A stretch of 49,476 nucleotides of DNA from Legionella sheltonii (GCF_026191355.1 NZ_JAPHOQ010000021.1:1-49476), one strand, 5' to 3'; shown: positions 19,701 through 29,600, counted from the first letter of the stretch. Made by a program: numbers and translations. The notes: generated by a model not told the origin, from the letters alone.

Positions 19701-22700
19701 GCCACAGTACACAGTTTACTGGCTAATAGAATATCTCATTATTTTGATTTAACTGGACCGAGTGAAGCAGTAGATACGGCATGTTCTAGCAGTTTATATG
19801 CTCTAGATCGCGCCGTGAAAGCCATCAAACAAGGAGAGATTGATCAAGCGATAGTATGTGGTGTCAACTTATTACTGGACGATGAGTTTTTTAACGCATT
19901 CACTCAATCAGGGATGTTGTCTGCTACGAACGCCTGCAAGCCATTTGATAAAAATGCAGATGGATACCTTAGAGGAGAAGGAATTATTGTTATTCTTCTT
20001 CAAAAGCAATCGTTGGCACAGACACAAAATAATACAATTTATGCGCGAGTTCTTGGCAGTGGCGCCAATCATACGGGTAAAGCCAATACACTTACATCAC
20101 CCAGTTCAAAAGCACAGCAACTACTCTATGAGCAAGTCTATAACTCAATTGATATATCACGTATAAGTTATATTGAAGCTCATGGAACGGGAACTCCATT
20201 AGGTGATCCGATTGAGTTGGAAGGTTTAAAGAATTTTGTTGCCGATAAAAATGTAGCAATTGAGGTGGGTTCGGTTAAAGGAAATATTGGCCATTTGGAA
20301 CCTGCTTCAGGATTGGCGGGATTAATAAAAATTTTGTTGATGTTCCAACATCAAATGATTCCTGGGCAAGCGAATTTGTCTGAAATTAATCCTTATCTGG
20401 TTCTGCAGCAATCAGGGTTAACGATTAGTCAAGAAACTCATCCATGGCCAGAAAACCAAAGCAAAGGCGAATTCATTCCGCGTTGTGCGGCAGTGAGTTC
20501 TTTCGGTTTTGGTGGGGTTAACGCGCATGTCGTTTTAGAACAAGGAGATGCAGTCAAACCACAACATACAACTACTTTTGTGCCATTGATTCCTCTTTCT
20601 GCAGCCAATGAGGCAAGTTTGAAGGCTTTGGTAAACAATTATATCGATTGGTTGCAAAAAACCGATCATATTGAGCCACAAAGTTTCTGTTTTACCTTAC
20701 AAAAAAGACGAGTACACCACCGTTATCGGGTCTTATTTCAATGGCATAATCAACACCAATTGATTGAACACATGCAGAATTGGCTCAAGTCATCTACTGC
20801 AGCCTATATTGATGACCGTTACCAGTCCATGGCGCAAGCTTATCTTGCTGGTGATGCGGTATTTACCCATGAGCTTAATTCTAATGACGTATTGGGTGTG
20901 CATGCTACTCCAGCCTATCCATTCGAACGCAAAAAAATATGGTTTAAAAATCAAGAGAATCACTTGTTGTATGTGACAAAGGAATTGAACGTTGATGCAG
21001 AAATGAAACATCAACCTTTGTACAAAAAAAATATCTTAATGATTTATGCAGAATATTTTGCCGCAACAATTCAGCAGATGAGTATTCAGCTTGAAACAAA
21101 CAATAAGATTTTGAGCTACAGTCTGGATCACTTTGACCCCAATGAGTTCCAATTATTCTTAGCTGCCCATCCTGAGCTGGATTACATTATTATCTATCCG
21201 AAGATACCTGATTTTCATTTAGAGACCAGTCTTTTTAATCATGATCTTCTCAAGTTTGTTAAGCCTTTATTTGATGTATTAAAGAGTGCATTAAGCACTG
21301 CCTTGTTTACAAAAGATATTTATATTGATTGGTACTCTTATGTTGTTGAAGCCCACCATCCGCAAGTCGCCATGGTCAGTGGTTTGTTGGGATCTTTAGC
21401 TAAAGAAATACCCTATTGGCAATTCAAACATTTAATAATCGATATCCCTTTAGAATTATCGGTGGTGGAACGAGTTTATGAAGGGCCACATCAAACCATT
21501 TACTATCAAAATAAACAATATTGGTTAAATACTTTGGATTTAGCGACGGATTGTGACGCGCATGATTTTCTCATAAGCCAAGGGACTTATTTGATTCTGG
21601 GTGGTATGGGAGGAATTGGACGTCAGTTGGCGCAATTCTTGATGAAATCTTATCAAGCTCAGGTGATTCTTGTAGGACGTAGTCCTCTCAATGAAGAGGG
21701 ACGTGCATTGTTACAGGCGTATGGCACGCAGATTGAGTTTATTCAAACAGATGTCACCCGAGAAGCAGAATGTGCTTTGCTGATTAAGTATCTGCAAGTG
21801 AAATATCCAGTCATCGATGCTGTATTTAATTTGGTGATGCATCTGCATGACAGCACAGTTGACTCCATGACCTGGCAACAATTTCGCAGTGTGGTGGATG
21901 CCAAATTATTCAGTGCCTATTTCATTTATCAGTTGCATCAATACACTAAAGTGAACGCCGCTGTGATTTTTTCTTCCATGCAGAGCAGTGCTTGTCTTGC
22001 AGGTCAGGCAAATTATGCAGCGGCAAGCAATGCGCTTGATGCCTATTGTCTGCGCTTAGAGAAAGAAACGGCATTACCCGTTAAGATTATTAATTGGAGT
22101 ATTTGGCAAGAAGTGGGTGCCGTTACGGATTCTTTTTACCTTAAAAAAGCACGCAGTTTAGGTTTTATTCCTTTGACAACACAACAAGCACTTGAGGCGC
22201 TGCAAATCGGTTTAAACAGTCAGTACGTACAGTTTGCAATTCAACATAAATGTGAAGGTAATTGCTCTCACCCTTCTGCGCCCCGCGACTTGTCTGCGGG
22301 ATCCAGTGGGTTTCATTCTGTTAGAACAAATCCCAAGGCCGTATCGGTTATCTCTTTAAAAAAAGGATTAGAGGGAGTGAATCAATTCGTTTCTCATTTG
22401 GTTCATGATTTACGGAAAAAGCAAGTTTTTGTAAACAAGGTGATACCTAAGTATGAACGGTTGGTAGGCCATTTAAATGATTTACCGCATCATCCTAATG
22501 ATGAATTATTGAATCAATTGCTGGAGCTTTGTTGTCAACAGGACACTGACTATGAAGCTTATTATCGCTTAGCTTATCTTTGTTATTTGAACTATGAATC
22601 AATATTAACGGGTAATAAGGCGCCTGCAGAGATTGTTTTTTCAGAACAAGGGCTTCATTTATTGTTTGCTCTTTATGCTAAAAGCCCTGAATCAAGGAAA

Positions 22701-23687
22701 TGTAATCAGCAGATTGCAAAGTATTTAGGTGAGTTTCTCCGTACAACCAACAAACGAGTGAAAATCCTTGAGCTGGGGGCTGGTGTGGGGGCAACTACGG
22801 AAACCTTAATGGATGTGCTGAATCACTATGAGCAGGTTGATTATTACTATACGGATGTCTCTTCCTTTTTCTTAAATCAAGGAAAAAAATTACAAGCCAA
22901 AGTGCGCTTTAATTTGCAATGCGAGCATTTGGATATGAATCATTTAGCAGAATTAGCTGATGGTTCTTTTGACGCTATTCTGGCTTCTAATGTACTCCAT
23001 CTAGCCAATGATTTAGACCTTACCCTCAAGGAATTGCAGCGGATTCTCAAGCCTCAGGGTGTGTTTTTGTTAAATGAGGCAGTGCAAGAGCAGGCTTATT
23101 TAAATTTTATTTTTGGTTTATTTGATGGCTGGTGGCAAGCGCGTGACGCGCAACGATTAAATGCCTCTCCTTTATTAAGCGAGCATCTTTGGCTGCAAAA
23201 ATTAACTGCATCAGGTTTTAGTGTGTTAGAGCCAGATTTGCTTGAGCAAGAAAAAGCGCAAAGAGTTTTTTGTTGTCATTCTCGCTTTTACGAAGCGCGT
23301 TGTGATCAAGAATTTCAGATGAGAAGTCCCTCATCCGTCCTGCGAACATCTTCGCCCCAGACTGGGGGAGAAGGGCTCCATGATTTTTTAGCGATTACTC
23401 AGAAAATTTCTGAATTTGTAATTTTGGCACTTCATTTACCCAAGGGGCAGCATCTTGAAGTTGACCGTCCTTTGGCAGAAATTGGCCTGGATTCGATTAC
23501 TGGGGTCAGTTTGGTTACCAATATTAATAAAACATTCAATTTATCATTACGTACTGCAGTTATTTTTGATTATCCCACGCTACATCGTTTGGCAACGTTT
23601 GTTTGTGCCGAATTAAAAGGGGTAGAACCTGTTGTTATTCAAAAACAGGCAGTCGATTTATTTACAGGGGAGTTGATTGATGACTAA
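10668..23687 (+). CDS. Trans-AT polyketide synthase, modules 1-3 (4339 aa)
   Basis: AT-less megasynthase. Rough order by residue: KS1 23-425 (C180 in ACASS, H313, H346); an oversized linker 430-805; KR 820-1165 (GGAGGIG; S1093, Y1106, but the usual Asn is Ala1110); C-methyltransferase ~1200-1510 (ILEVGAGSGAST); ACP (S1603); KS2 1660-2060 (C1814, H1949, H1983); DH (H2108, D2266, Q2270); KR (S2642, Y2655, N2659; cofactor loop GGIGAIP lacks its last Gly); ACP (GFNS, S2796); KS3 2884-3300 (C3039, H3172, H3209); KR (S3770, Y3783, Ser3787 in place of Asn); C-methyltransferase (ILELGAGVGATT, ~4033); ACP (GLDS, S4276). There is no AT or loading domain, so the starter unit is unknown. Some linkers carry repeat insertions. 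The ATG at 10668 has AGG 4 nt upstream and lies inside the previous gene. Family assignment is certain; KR activity is doubtful in modules 1 and 3. Confidence 0.96.
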   Translation: MNRMDQELTRVSNKTHTLEDTTPVLIGLSLRLPHIENEEALWQFLVAGKKTRCSVDGSRMWHSENEMTYANLFSDWDFFAPELFNLTAKDIAHIDPQQKLALYGVHTCLEQVGIMRQELQQATTGVYAGVMTVDNLHTYASTMVESDSRFFLNNCEASVANRVSHCFNFTGESKSINAACASSLVALKDACDSIKYGQNDFAFIIGVNYIDSALRHQSFKKAGMLSRSGWCHTFSMQADGYLPLEGMVTLLVTSKAKADSLNLPILAAVAGISCNHNGTTSTMTAPSVTAQSKLIHLAKKQCLNLDVGYVEAHGTGTNLGDPIELEALSRNYPGCFVGSIKGNLGHMEAGAGLLGVAKCLLILKKRQIPPHILSDAANLLLPEILSINTESIAYNHSQIAVSSFGFGGANAHAIFQTVPERSPIRTEEPFKLPLLLSAATKEDLEARVTLSEDYALQKQKYHLALNSIYTQEHHPSFRQAGWLNDHDESINWVSLNHDFITLPGCCAQGAVNLRPYMQHTFSERLPEYWINLIYDFLPDIRCIEAFGNAVSLALQANQKMQTHLILDGEQYPALSDLDEYVLELIDGLVIDPSEVNRLIAESMALYQHQYTFKALLQNLLDPELIAVFEQGDAGLLLDEGIINHQIIIILLWARVSVINKWELSAVKKELLNRFPAALVELIAMLEQQLLLPEEVLLLLKRDSVFIDLFKSRLIERVTTISEANLFILLSAYYKPILTLICDSQSSVSNQCIFHFKEGQHICIDLDQANKLDALTLSDEVVLKLWLMGFVIDFERYLGTMDFERKPYFKKAITASYKTRENSLGRQFDALQTTVKCLNHHELSHLKQVHWTEFSLNELFRQDLWITIDYPDINPIHYVLEAIRQITITCGVQVKKQRVIYLQLDKLYSSAEVQLVTHCVKAINLEISPLHIKVIDFQGKFYQYDKVTLQFPRVLNKGLEYRGIYVLVGGAGGIGLKLGAYLQEHYKAQIYVLGRKPYNQLNEQVKIQLQQAKMIYHCYDPDKDEVLLTRLKQIASLQKISGIFHLAVARDDEWWIKQSENSLSTTLMQVIQRNHWLVAEELSQYANNLYVFTSIQAYYPNLGATIYSFEAAFKSYLSAQQKSLPCFVTALGVIEGIGLATSADYSQYMANNNLAPLSFSQLMTLFELQIDTNTPVALITGTAKKSDFIARVAINKNKSLDGFVALTLLLQINQSFPMQGCCIATFLAAFQKHLQLLVRELLHIWQKMHFIHLDNDFIFIAKDLKQLEALKNSYEDELKEGDYASRLQLFAAVCEHYNDLLSGKLLPQQVIFPQGNTELVQGFYEHHTVADHANQILASKLRKYCRSAQRTIKILEVGAGSGASTRAVLAAMQGQSYVYYFTDISPALVNKAKRYFSEYEHFMEFRIFNMEHMDAQHEFYHEFDCVIATNAIHATSDILNSLNSLSECLVDGGHLLLNELVEKTPFTTAVFGLFDGWWNAKDPHLRQINSPLLSADQWISVLQTMQLTEIEYQSSCLNFSSAEQIVLDAKIRRQGKINKQSSLLIPLSKASMAPVNKPPVEEQQSPIHSTNNQRWIIEQLAQTLYLDSETIQLDDRLSDLGFDSLSLSDLYQKLKPQYPELGIAELFAVDTVNALVQRFTHEHSEVPDEVNPDLEHYNWETDIAIVGLSYQLPHTGSDDFISMLQEGKTAFGPIPKSRWAYDSFAYSGSFLNEIDCFDAAFFKLSPREAAFMDPQERLLLQNAYSALADANAFPIASDNQIAVFVGISGAYYAWLNEDWTTQKHANSSCAYWSAANRISYSFNLHGPSMAVDTACSSSLSALHLACQSLLTGESNMAVVGGVNLIVHPRQMLELSDLHMLSAQNINATFSQNADGFVYAEGVVALCIKKLSEAVAEGNKIYGVIKSSALNSGGKMHGYTVPNPEAQKKVILSALQKAKINSSQIKYIEAHGTGTVLGDPIEIKALSDVYQNKVFIGSIKSNMGHSEACAGLAGLVRILLQYQHEEIFAAVNAWPLNEHCHFEKTQFIIPEKNTVWGHSKGFRFSALSSFGAGGSNAHVILQDYPIIPEPNTKQHSFNKQRHWIVPRTDSVAIHEYPLSLETKAYYFEQHRLHQRPILPGAAHIYFCYQAYLRYKNKISNISIRDIKWLHPIYADHHADKSSFKIQFKPEKSHTVCELSGELLHSSSIYYSLDERTVSKDYARFTVEYTHDCSVKDMYAQFRQNNWYHGKAFQCVQTIRINPDKNKAIAVLTLSESHEDPTLDPRLFDSVLQCVSVLQEDLPEDQVYIPHGIEALNLFHVWTSTLYVVVEDKSQRKFSPRYDISIFDEQHHLVSHIVGFCMIPIHKQQIIPQKIPVHYFKPSWQRIHCDRAKDRTLRWLQVTDRPSTDSECSIILVNQVQGSPQFISLLQNIQDALQSRKKLNLILCFDDFRETAVYAQAVHAYLRTARLEFPELHYSVVLLPWEFSTQLLPLIAQSQLPTWVKVNQEGFFHTQYYHAVNPEKSSTRLLFKKSGVYVIAGGIGAIPKIIAQYLVTQYQARVLLLGRRNLSAEHQHWIQQNSISYKQVDISDYETLHSVIAHFVLEQGGRLNGCIQAAGIQQDSLILNQSAESIKMALAAKVTGTLNLDKATKEYHLDHFLLLSSYSSILGNIGQSIYAAANGFLDGFTVLRESMRIKGERTGFTCSINLPFWEQGGMQVSDSVLARMQKEWGMQAISNATGCRILETLSVLPWPQIIAHQGDPELILQQLNHSQSAKQYRSEAHMEFKLFVINTIKKVLELEDHFDVTSSFGDLGFNSILFTELANHLNDAHDLAITPATFFGYKTVSEFIEFYEQQVPKAISHDLTCPSGAGFVREIQQDGEITGSREQVAGCQQGHDHKIQENYPVIIGYSALLPGCKDLNDFWQLLLNQRNVFSQTPANRLHYMQQHPGAFIDGVDAFDASFFNLSPLEAMVMDPQQRLLLQEVWHALEMGGINPLQLKGSATGVYVGASTFDYAKLLTRYQINNPYIPVATVHSLLANRISHYFDLTGPSEAVDTACSSSLYALDRAVKAIKQGEIDQAIVCGVNLLLDDEFFNAFTQSGMLSATNACKPFDKNADGYLRGEGIIVILLQKQSLAQTQNNTIYARVLGSGANHTGKANTLTSPSSKAQQLLYEQVYNSIDISRISYIEAHGTGTPLGDPIELEGLKNFVADKNVAIEVGSVKGNIGHLEPASGLAGLIKILLMFQHQMIPGQANLSEINPYLVLQQSGLTISQETHPWPENQSKGEFIPRCAAVSSFGFGGVNAHVVLEQGDAVKPQHTTTFVPLIPLSAANEASLKALVNNYIDWLQKTDHIEPQSFCFTLQKRRVHHRYRVLFQWHNQHQLIEHMQNWLKSSTAAYIDDRYQSMAQAYLAGDAVFTHELNSNDVLGVHATPAYPFERKKIWFKNQENHLLYVTKELNVDAEMKHQPLYKKNILMIYAEYFAATIQQMSIQLETNNKILSYSLDHFDPNEFQLFLAAHPELDYIIIYPKIPDFHLETSLFNHDLLKFVKPLFDVLKSALSTALFTKDIYIDWYSYVVEAHHPQVAMVSGLLGSLAKEIPYWQFKHLIIDIPLELSVVERVYEGPHQTIYYQNKQYWLNTLDLATDCDAHDFLISQGTYLILGGMGGIGRQLAQFLMKSYQAQVILVGRSPLNEEGRALLQAYGTQIEFIQTDVTREAECALLIKYLQVKYPVIDAVFNLVMHLHDSTVDSMTWQQFRSVVDAKLFSAYFIYQLHQYTKVNAAVIFSSMQSSACLAGQANYAAASNALDAYCLRLEKETALPVKIINWSIWQEVGAVTDSFYLKKARSLGFIPLTTQQALEALQIGLNSQYVQFAIQHKCEGNCSHPSAPRDLSAGSSGFHSVRTNPKAVSVISLKKGLEGVNQFVSHLVHDLRKKQVFVNKVIPKYERLVGHLNDLPHHPNDELLNQLLELCCQQDTDYEAYYRLAYLCYLNYESILTGNKAPAEIVFSEQGLHLLFALYAKSPESRKCNQQIAKYLGEFLRTTNKRVKILELGAGVGATTETLMDVLNHYEQVDYYYTDVSSFFLNQGKKLQAKVRFNLQCEHLDMNHLAELADGSFDAILASNVLHLANDLDLTLKELQRILKPQGVFLLNEAVQEQAYLNFIFGLFDGWWQARDAQRLNASPLLSEHLWLQKLTASGFSVLEPDLLEQEKAQRVFCCHSRFYEARCDQEFQMRSPSSVLRTSSPQTGGEGLHDFLAITQKISEFVILALHLPKGQHLEVDRPLAEIGLDSITGVSLVTNINKTFNLSLRTAVIFDYPTLHRLATFVCAELKGVEPVVIQKQAVDLFTGELIDD
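12170..13050 (+). other. Unrecognised insert in the KS1-KR linker
   Basis: Residues ~500-795 of the first synthase lie within the post-KS linker, which resumes at LWLMGFVIDFERYL and FERKPYF, the usual end of such linkers. The comparable KS3 linker is about 125 residues, whereas this one is about 370. The extra segment is Leu-rich and probably helical (LVELIAMLEQQLLLPEEVLL), with no catalytic motif I recognise. It could be a degenerate domain, a docking or scaffolding segment, or a loading-related unit at the start of the line. Confidence 0.5.
19215..19281 (+). repeat. REP-like palindrome inside coding sequence (ACP2-KS3 linker)
   Basis: ATCCCGCGA-ACAAG-TCGCGGGAT (19259-19281) is a 9-bp perfect stem with the same loop as the non-coding copy at 1827-1847. 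About 40 bp upstream, TTTGTTCGCGAGATCC (from 19221) looks like an inverted partial copy. The segment is in frame and encodes part of the ACP2-KS3 linker (GSREQVAGCQ). Confidence 0.75.
22257..22308 (+). repeat. REP-like palindrome inside coding sequence (KR3-cMT linker)
   Basis: CCCGC-GACTTGTCT-GCGGG (22282-22300) is the inverted orientation of the repeat family, with one mismatch in the stem extension. It is preceded by GGTAATTGCTCTCACCC (22257-22273), a string that recurs with one base less at 29116-29130 inside another linker. The encoded peptide (SHPSAPRDLSAGSSG) is clearly a linker. Confidence 0.65.
23326..23375 (+). repeat. GC-rich repeat-like insert inside coding sequence (cMT-ACP3 linker)
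   Basis: The segment contains CCCTCATCCGTCC followed by an imperfect hairpin, CTTCGCCCCAG/CTGGGGGAGAAG (23350-23373). It is markedly GC-richer than its surroundings and resembles a bacterial interspersed-repeat consensus I know from other proteobacteria (unverified). It encodes SPSSVLRTSSPQTGGEG between the methyltransferase and the ACP. Confidence 0.5.
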
Positions 23688-26600
23688 GCATCGGCGTCGG
23701 TATACCTACAGTCCTCAAAGCAATCCCTTCTGGTTAGCACATCAAATTGATGGTCATTATGTGTTTCCATTAGATAATTTACTGATGATGATTTATGCCG
23801 CATTAAGTCCTTTAGCGGCTACTGCACCCATAGTGGAATTAACGGATATTGAATTAAAAAAATTATTAATTGCTGAAAAAGATCAAGAGATCAATTTGCA
23901 TTTGGAAATTGATCCAATAACTCATGAATGCTTCATTGCGCAAATTGATAAGCATGGTAATAAGGAATTGGTAGTACACAATCACTATCAATTTAAGTCC
24001 TACCATGAATTCTCCAGCGCAATGGACAATCACAAACAGTTAGTGATGAATGATTTTTACCAGAGTGATTCATTGCATTATTTAGGTGAGTGTTATCGAA
24101 TTATTGAACACTATACTAATTCTGACGATTCATTTTCTGCGAGCCTGGATCCTAAGGGGAGCTTTCCTGCCGTTTTAGGCAGTATGTTGCATTCATTCAT
24201 TTATCGCAACGATCCTTTTTTTGCTAAAAACCCTCGTCCTGGGTTACCTAAAGCAATAAAACGGGTTTTGTTACGAGTGCAGCCTCAGCAATGCGGCTCT
24301 TTACATATTAAAGATCAGAACGCCGCTGTTTTTGATGCACAGGGAAAATGGCAAGTCATCATGGAGGGTGTTGAGCTGACAAGCAATGAATCAGCAAAGA
24401 ACAACAATAGACCTCTTTCCAAACTCGCCGAGGAGAGTGAAATGCGAGGAGACGCGCAGCGGAGAACCGGAGTGTACAAACAAGTATATGAGGATTCGAG
24501 CACCGCATCGACGAAGCAACTCACCTCCTCAGTAGAGTTTGGAGGGAGGTCTACTCTAGATATTGCTGTAATTGGTATGGCAGGAAAATTTCCTCAAGCA
24601 GAATCAATTGACGAATTATGGAACTCCTTATGCGAAGGATTTGATGCGATTACCTCATTAGAGAAGCGCGGGAGAAAATACATACGAGAGCCCAATCATG
24701 CGGGGTGGCTGGATGATGTTTTTGCCTTTGATCCAGATTATTTCCACATCCCCAAAATTGAAGCACAAGCGATGGATCCACAACAGCGCTTATTGTTACA
24801 AACTGCAGCGGGTGCTTTAATTGATGCGGGTTATGCACCGATGGAACTACCTGATAAATTCTGTGGTGTTTTTGTGGGTGCAAGCCAAAATAATTATTTA
24901 ACTCACAGTCTGGAAAAACCTATAGCCCAAAGTTTTTGGGGAAATGCTCCCTCAGTGATTGCAGGACGAGTTTCTTATACCTTTAATTTGACGGGGCCGG
25001 CAATTACTATAGATACAGCATGTTCCTCTTCTTTGGTTGCCCTCCATCAAGCCTGCCAAGCCATTAAAAATGGAGAGTGTACCACTGCTTTAGCGGGCGG
25101 AGTATTCATTATGACCAGTGATGAGTTTCTGCAGCAAGCGCATCATGCCAAAATGCTTTCCTCTGATCATGCATGTCAAACATTCAGTGATAAAGCGAAT
25201 GGTTTTATTCCTGGCGAAGCAGTGGCCTGTGTTTATTTAAAACCTTTAGCTCAAGCGCTGAAAGACCAAGATCCCATTTATGCAGTAATTAAGGCCAGTG
25301 GGGTGAATCAAGATGGGCAATCGAATGGAATTACAGCACCTAATGGTTTGGCACAAACCGAACTGATGCGGCACATTTATACTTCTTATGGTTTATCGAC
25401 AGAAGATCTTGCTTATATTGAAACACATGGAACGGGTACAGAACTTGGTGATCCAATTGAAGTGAGTGCCTTACAGCGATTATTTGCGACCCAAGGAAAA
25501 GAAAATAGTAAAAAATCCTGTGGCTTAGGAAGCATCAAATCCAACATGGGTCATACAGTACATGCTGCTGGAATTTGCGGTTTTATCAAAAGTGTTTTAT
25601 GCAGTTATTTTCAAAAAATTCCAGCAACAATTCATTGTGAGCGTGAAAATCCACACATCGATTTTGCGAGTACCCCTTTCTATCCAGTAAAAGAATTAAG
25701 TCCGTGGCCACAAGATAAATCGCTTGCTGCAGTCAGTTCATTTGGGTTTTCTGGTACCAATGCACATATAGTGATCCAACGATTTGCTAGTGACAATCAG
25801 CGCGAATTTCCAGTACATCCTTTTAAAAAAATTCATTGTTATTGGCAAACGACAAATGAGTACACATTATCAGCAGAGAGGACCTATTTCAGTCAACATC
25901 AAGTGAATCATCAATCGATTTTACCTGGGGTTGTGAGCCTTGCATTAACGCAGCATTTTCTTAATGAGTTGCCACTTTATTGTGTGAATGTGCGTTGGTT
26001 AAGGATATTGCCCGCATTGCATCAAAGGATGGATATCCATATCAGCAAGACTGCAAATGTCGTAGAATTGTTTTATGAAGAAAGCTCTTTTTTTAGTGCC
26101 GAAATTGCAAAAGATGAAAAAATCTCTCCTTTTGACCTCAACGATTTTAAAAAGTGCCCCAATTCAATTGACTGTATTGAATATTATCGCTGTTTTGAAC
26201 AAGCAGGGATTCAATATGGACCTGATTTAAGAAATATAACCCACCTTTTGGCATCTGAGGACCGAGTATTTGCACACATAGAGTGTAACAAAAATTTTAA
26301 TGAGTTTTTGCTCAATCCTTACCTCTTGGATGCAGCACTGCAAACCGTGGGTTACTTTACTTTATATCAGCAACAGCCCCTTTCTTTACCCGTTAGCGCT
26401 AAAAGAATTGTACTTCTCAAAAGGCTTTCAAACCATGCTTTGGTGTGTACGCAAAAAGTCGGACCACTCAGCTTTCATATTCAAATTTTTGATGAAAATG
26501 GAGATTTATGTGTTGTTGTTGAAGAGCTCACGGCACATGTCGTGACACAACATGTGGACAATGACAGACTTTCAGCCAACGTTCAGCAGCTTGTCGGAAC

Positions 26601-29600
26601 AGTCTCTACGCTTGGCGAACAAGTTACAGAACGTGAACAGATACAAATTGGTACAGGAACAGAATCGACTCGCGAATTAATTTATTCTGTTTTTTCCCAT
26701 CGCTTGAACATGACTTCTGATGAATTACAAAAAATTGGGCAATTCAGTAAGCTGGGATTAGATTCTTTATTGGCCATGGATATTATTTTCGATCTCGAAA
26801 TTCATTTTGGCAGTCAACCTAAAACTCTTTTATTTGAACATACAACTTTTGATGAGTTGATTGAACATTTTAGTAACAGTCGTGTTAACCACTTTCATGC
26901 TACGCCCCGCGAAGTAGATAAGTACGAACCGTTGATGGTTGCATCAGATATAGCCATAATTGGCATGGCCGTAAACTTTCCTCAAGCCCCCGATTTCCCA
27001 TCATTTATTGACGTCCTGGAAACGGGTAAAAATTGCGTGCAGGCGATTGGCGATCGCAGTTACGGTTATGGGGCCTTGCTTGAAAATGCGAACGATTTTG
27101 ATGCTTTATTTTTTAATATTGCACCCCATGATGCATTAATTATGTGCCCACAAGAACGGCTTATGTTGCAAAATGCCTGGCATTGCTTCGAAGATGCTGG
27201 AATTCAGCTGGATAATCAGGCTCGTTCTGTGGGGGTGTTCATTGGTGCGATGAATAATTTTTATCAATTGGCTGGTTTTGAAAAAAGTTTAAAGGAGCAA
27301 AAAACCATACTTGCGAATTCAACTGCAGCGAGTATTGCAAACCGCATTTCCAGTGTCCTTAATTTTACAGGACCAAGTCTAACCCTAGACAGTATGTGTT
27401 CTTCTTCATTAACTGCATTGCATTTAGCCATTCAAGCCATTAATGCCCAAGATGCATCAATGGCATTGGTGGGAGGGGTTAATCTCATCAGTCATGATTA
27501 TAAATATCAAGAACTTTTGCATCGAAATATGTTATCCGCACAAGGGCATTGTGCCAGTTTTGGAGCGCAGGCAGATGGCTATGTTCCAAGTGAGGGAGTG
27601 GTCAGTATTTTAATTAAACCGTTACACGCAGCAATTAACGATGGTGATCGTATCCATGCAGTGATTAAAGGCAGCAGCATTGCGCATAATGGCACCAGCT
27701 CTGGATATACTGTTCCCAATGCTAATGCCCAAGCAGAAGTGATTAAAAAAGCATTATCAAAATCTGGCTTACAACCTGAAGATATAAGTTATTTAGAGTG
27801 TCACGGTACAGGGACGCAATTGGGGGATCCCATCGAAATTAAGGGTTTAAACAAAGTATTTTCTGAACGCGATACTCCTTGTTTTATTGGCTCATTAAAA
27901 TCAAATTATGGGCATATGGAGGCTGCTGCCGGACTTGCTGGCGTCATTAAGGTGATTGCGCAAATGCAACAGAAAAAGCTTTATGCAAGCCTTCATGCCA
28001 ATACATTGAATCCTAATATTCAATTACCAGACTCGTTAGTTTTATGCCAAACACCATCGACTTGGTCCCTGCATCAGAAAGACCAGTGTTATTATGCCGG
28101 TGTGTCCAGCTTTGGTGCTGGCGGGAGTAACGCCCATGTGATTTTAAAAAGTTATGAGAGTACGATTAAGCCTAATGTTAGCCCATTACCGCGAACGGTA
28201 TTTCAGAGTAGGCGTTATTTTCATGATCTTGAAAAAAAACCGATGTCAGACACATTGTATGAATATGTTTGGCAGCAGCATCATATACGCATTGATAATG
28301 ACATAACTCGTCAATGGATTGTATTAAGTACTGAAAGTAATGCTGCAGAAATAAAAAACATTTTGCCGCAGAACGCAATCCACATCATTTATACATCGGA
28401 AAATGAAAACGACGGGTATTTCGCTCAAGAGGGGAGAATCGTTACACAACAACAAATCATTGACTTGTTGAATCATGATTTTATTCTTCTGGATTGCTGC
28501 AATGATGAGTTAGAGTTAGTTGATCATTTGAGCCTTTTGCAACAGGTTGCTCTTAGTGCAAAAAAGGGCAGCATTTTACAAATTAATAACAAACAATCGC
28601 CTGATTTGGATGTGATCAGTTATTTTTTACACTGTATGAATGTTCAAACTATAGGTTTAAAAACGGGCTCATTAGTGATTGACCAGCAGCCCCTTACTAC
28701 GAAACTTATTCAACAAGAATTAGGCCAATTAAGCCTTCATTTTCATAAGGCTCGATATGTTCAAGGACAACGATTCATTCAAGTATTGCAAACAAAAGAA
28801 CATAAAAAATCAGCTTCAGCCTCAATTGACTCTGAGAAAGTATACTTAATTACTGGTGGTACTAGTGGTATTGGTGCTGAGGTTGCAAAATGGTTAGCTG
28901 TTCGTGGCGTACGCAAATTAATTCTCACTGGCATCACGCCATTGCCACAAGAGACTTTATGGGAGCATTACCTGCATTCGTCTTGTAAGGCAGGAAAAAC
29001 CATTCAACTCATTAACCAATTAAGAAAACAAGGGTGTGCGGTTTATTACTATATTGGCGATTTAGCTCAAAAGGAATTATTTGTCGCGTTTTTAAGAGTC
29101 GTTATGAATCAAAAAGGTAATTGCTCACCCAGCGTAGATAGTGACCAGGGAGTTACTCAAAAAGACCGTTTTGGCTGGATTTTTCATTGTGCTGGAGTAA
29201 CCCCAACGCAAACCAAGTCGTTTACAGAGCTTACCCAAAATGATTTTATCCGGATGTTTCATCCTAAAAGAGCCGGGCTTGAAGCCTTATGGTCGGCAGT
29301 AAGTCCTTATGGTATGGAACGATTAGTCCTTTTTTCGTCGGTATCCAGTGTTTTCCCAGAGCTTGCAACAGGTGTAGTTGATTATGCTTTGAGTAATTAT
29401 TATTTAAATGCATTTGCCCAAGTGCATTCTGGAAAAGTATTAAGCATTGCCTGGCCTGCATGGAGTGAATTTAGCAAAAATGCTGAGACCAGCAGCAGTT
29501 ATCAACGGAGCCAACTCGGAAGTTATAAAACCGATGAGGCGCTTGCTTTACTCTCAACTTTATTAGAAAGCGAAACGGTTTCTTCGGTCATTATGCCGAG

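Noticed and set aside
12599..29461. Numerous 60-100 codon frames antisense or out of frame within the synthase genes
   Set aside because: All lie inside clearly coding megasynthase sequence and lack ribosome sites; they are shadows of the real frames.
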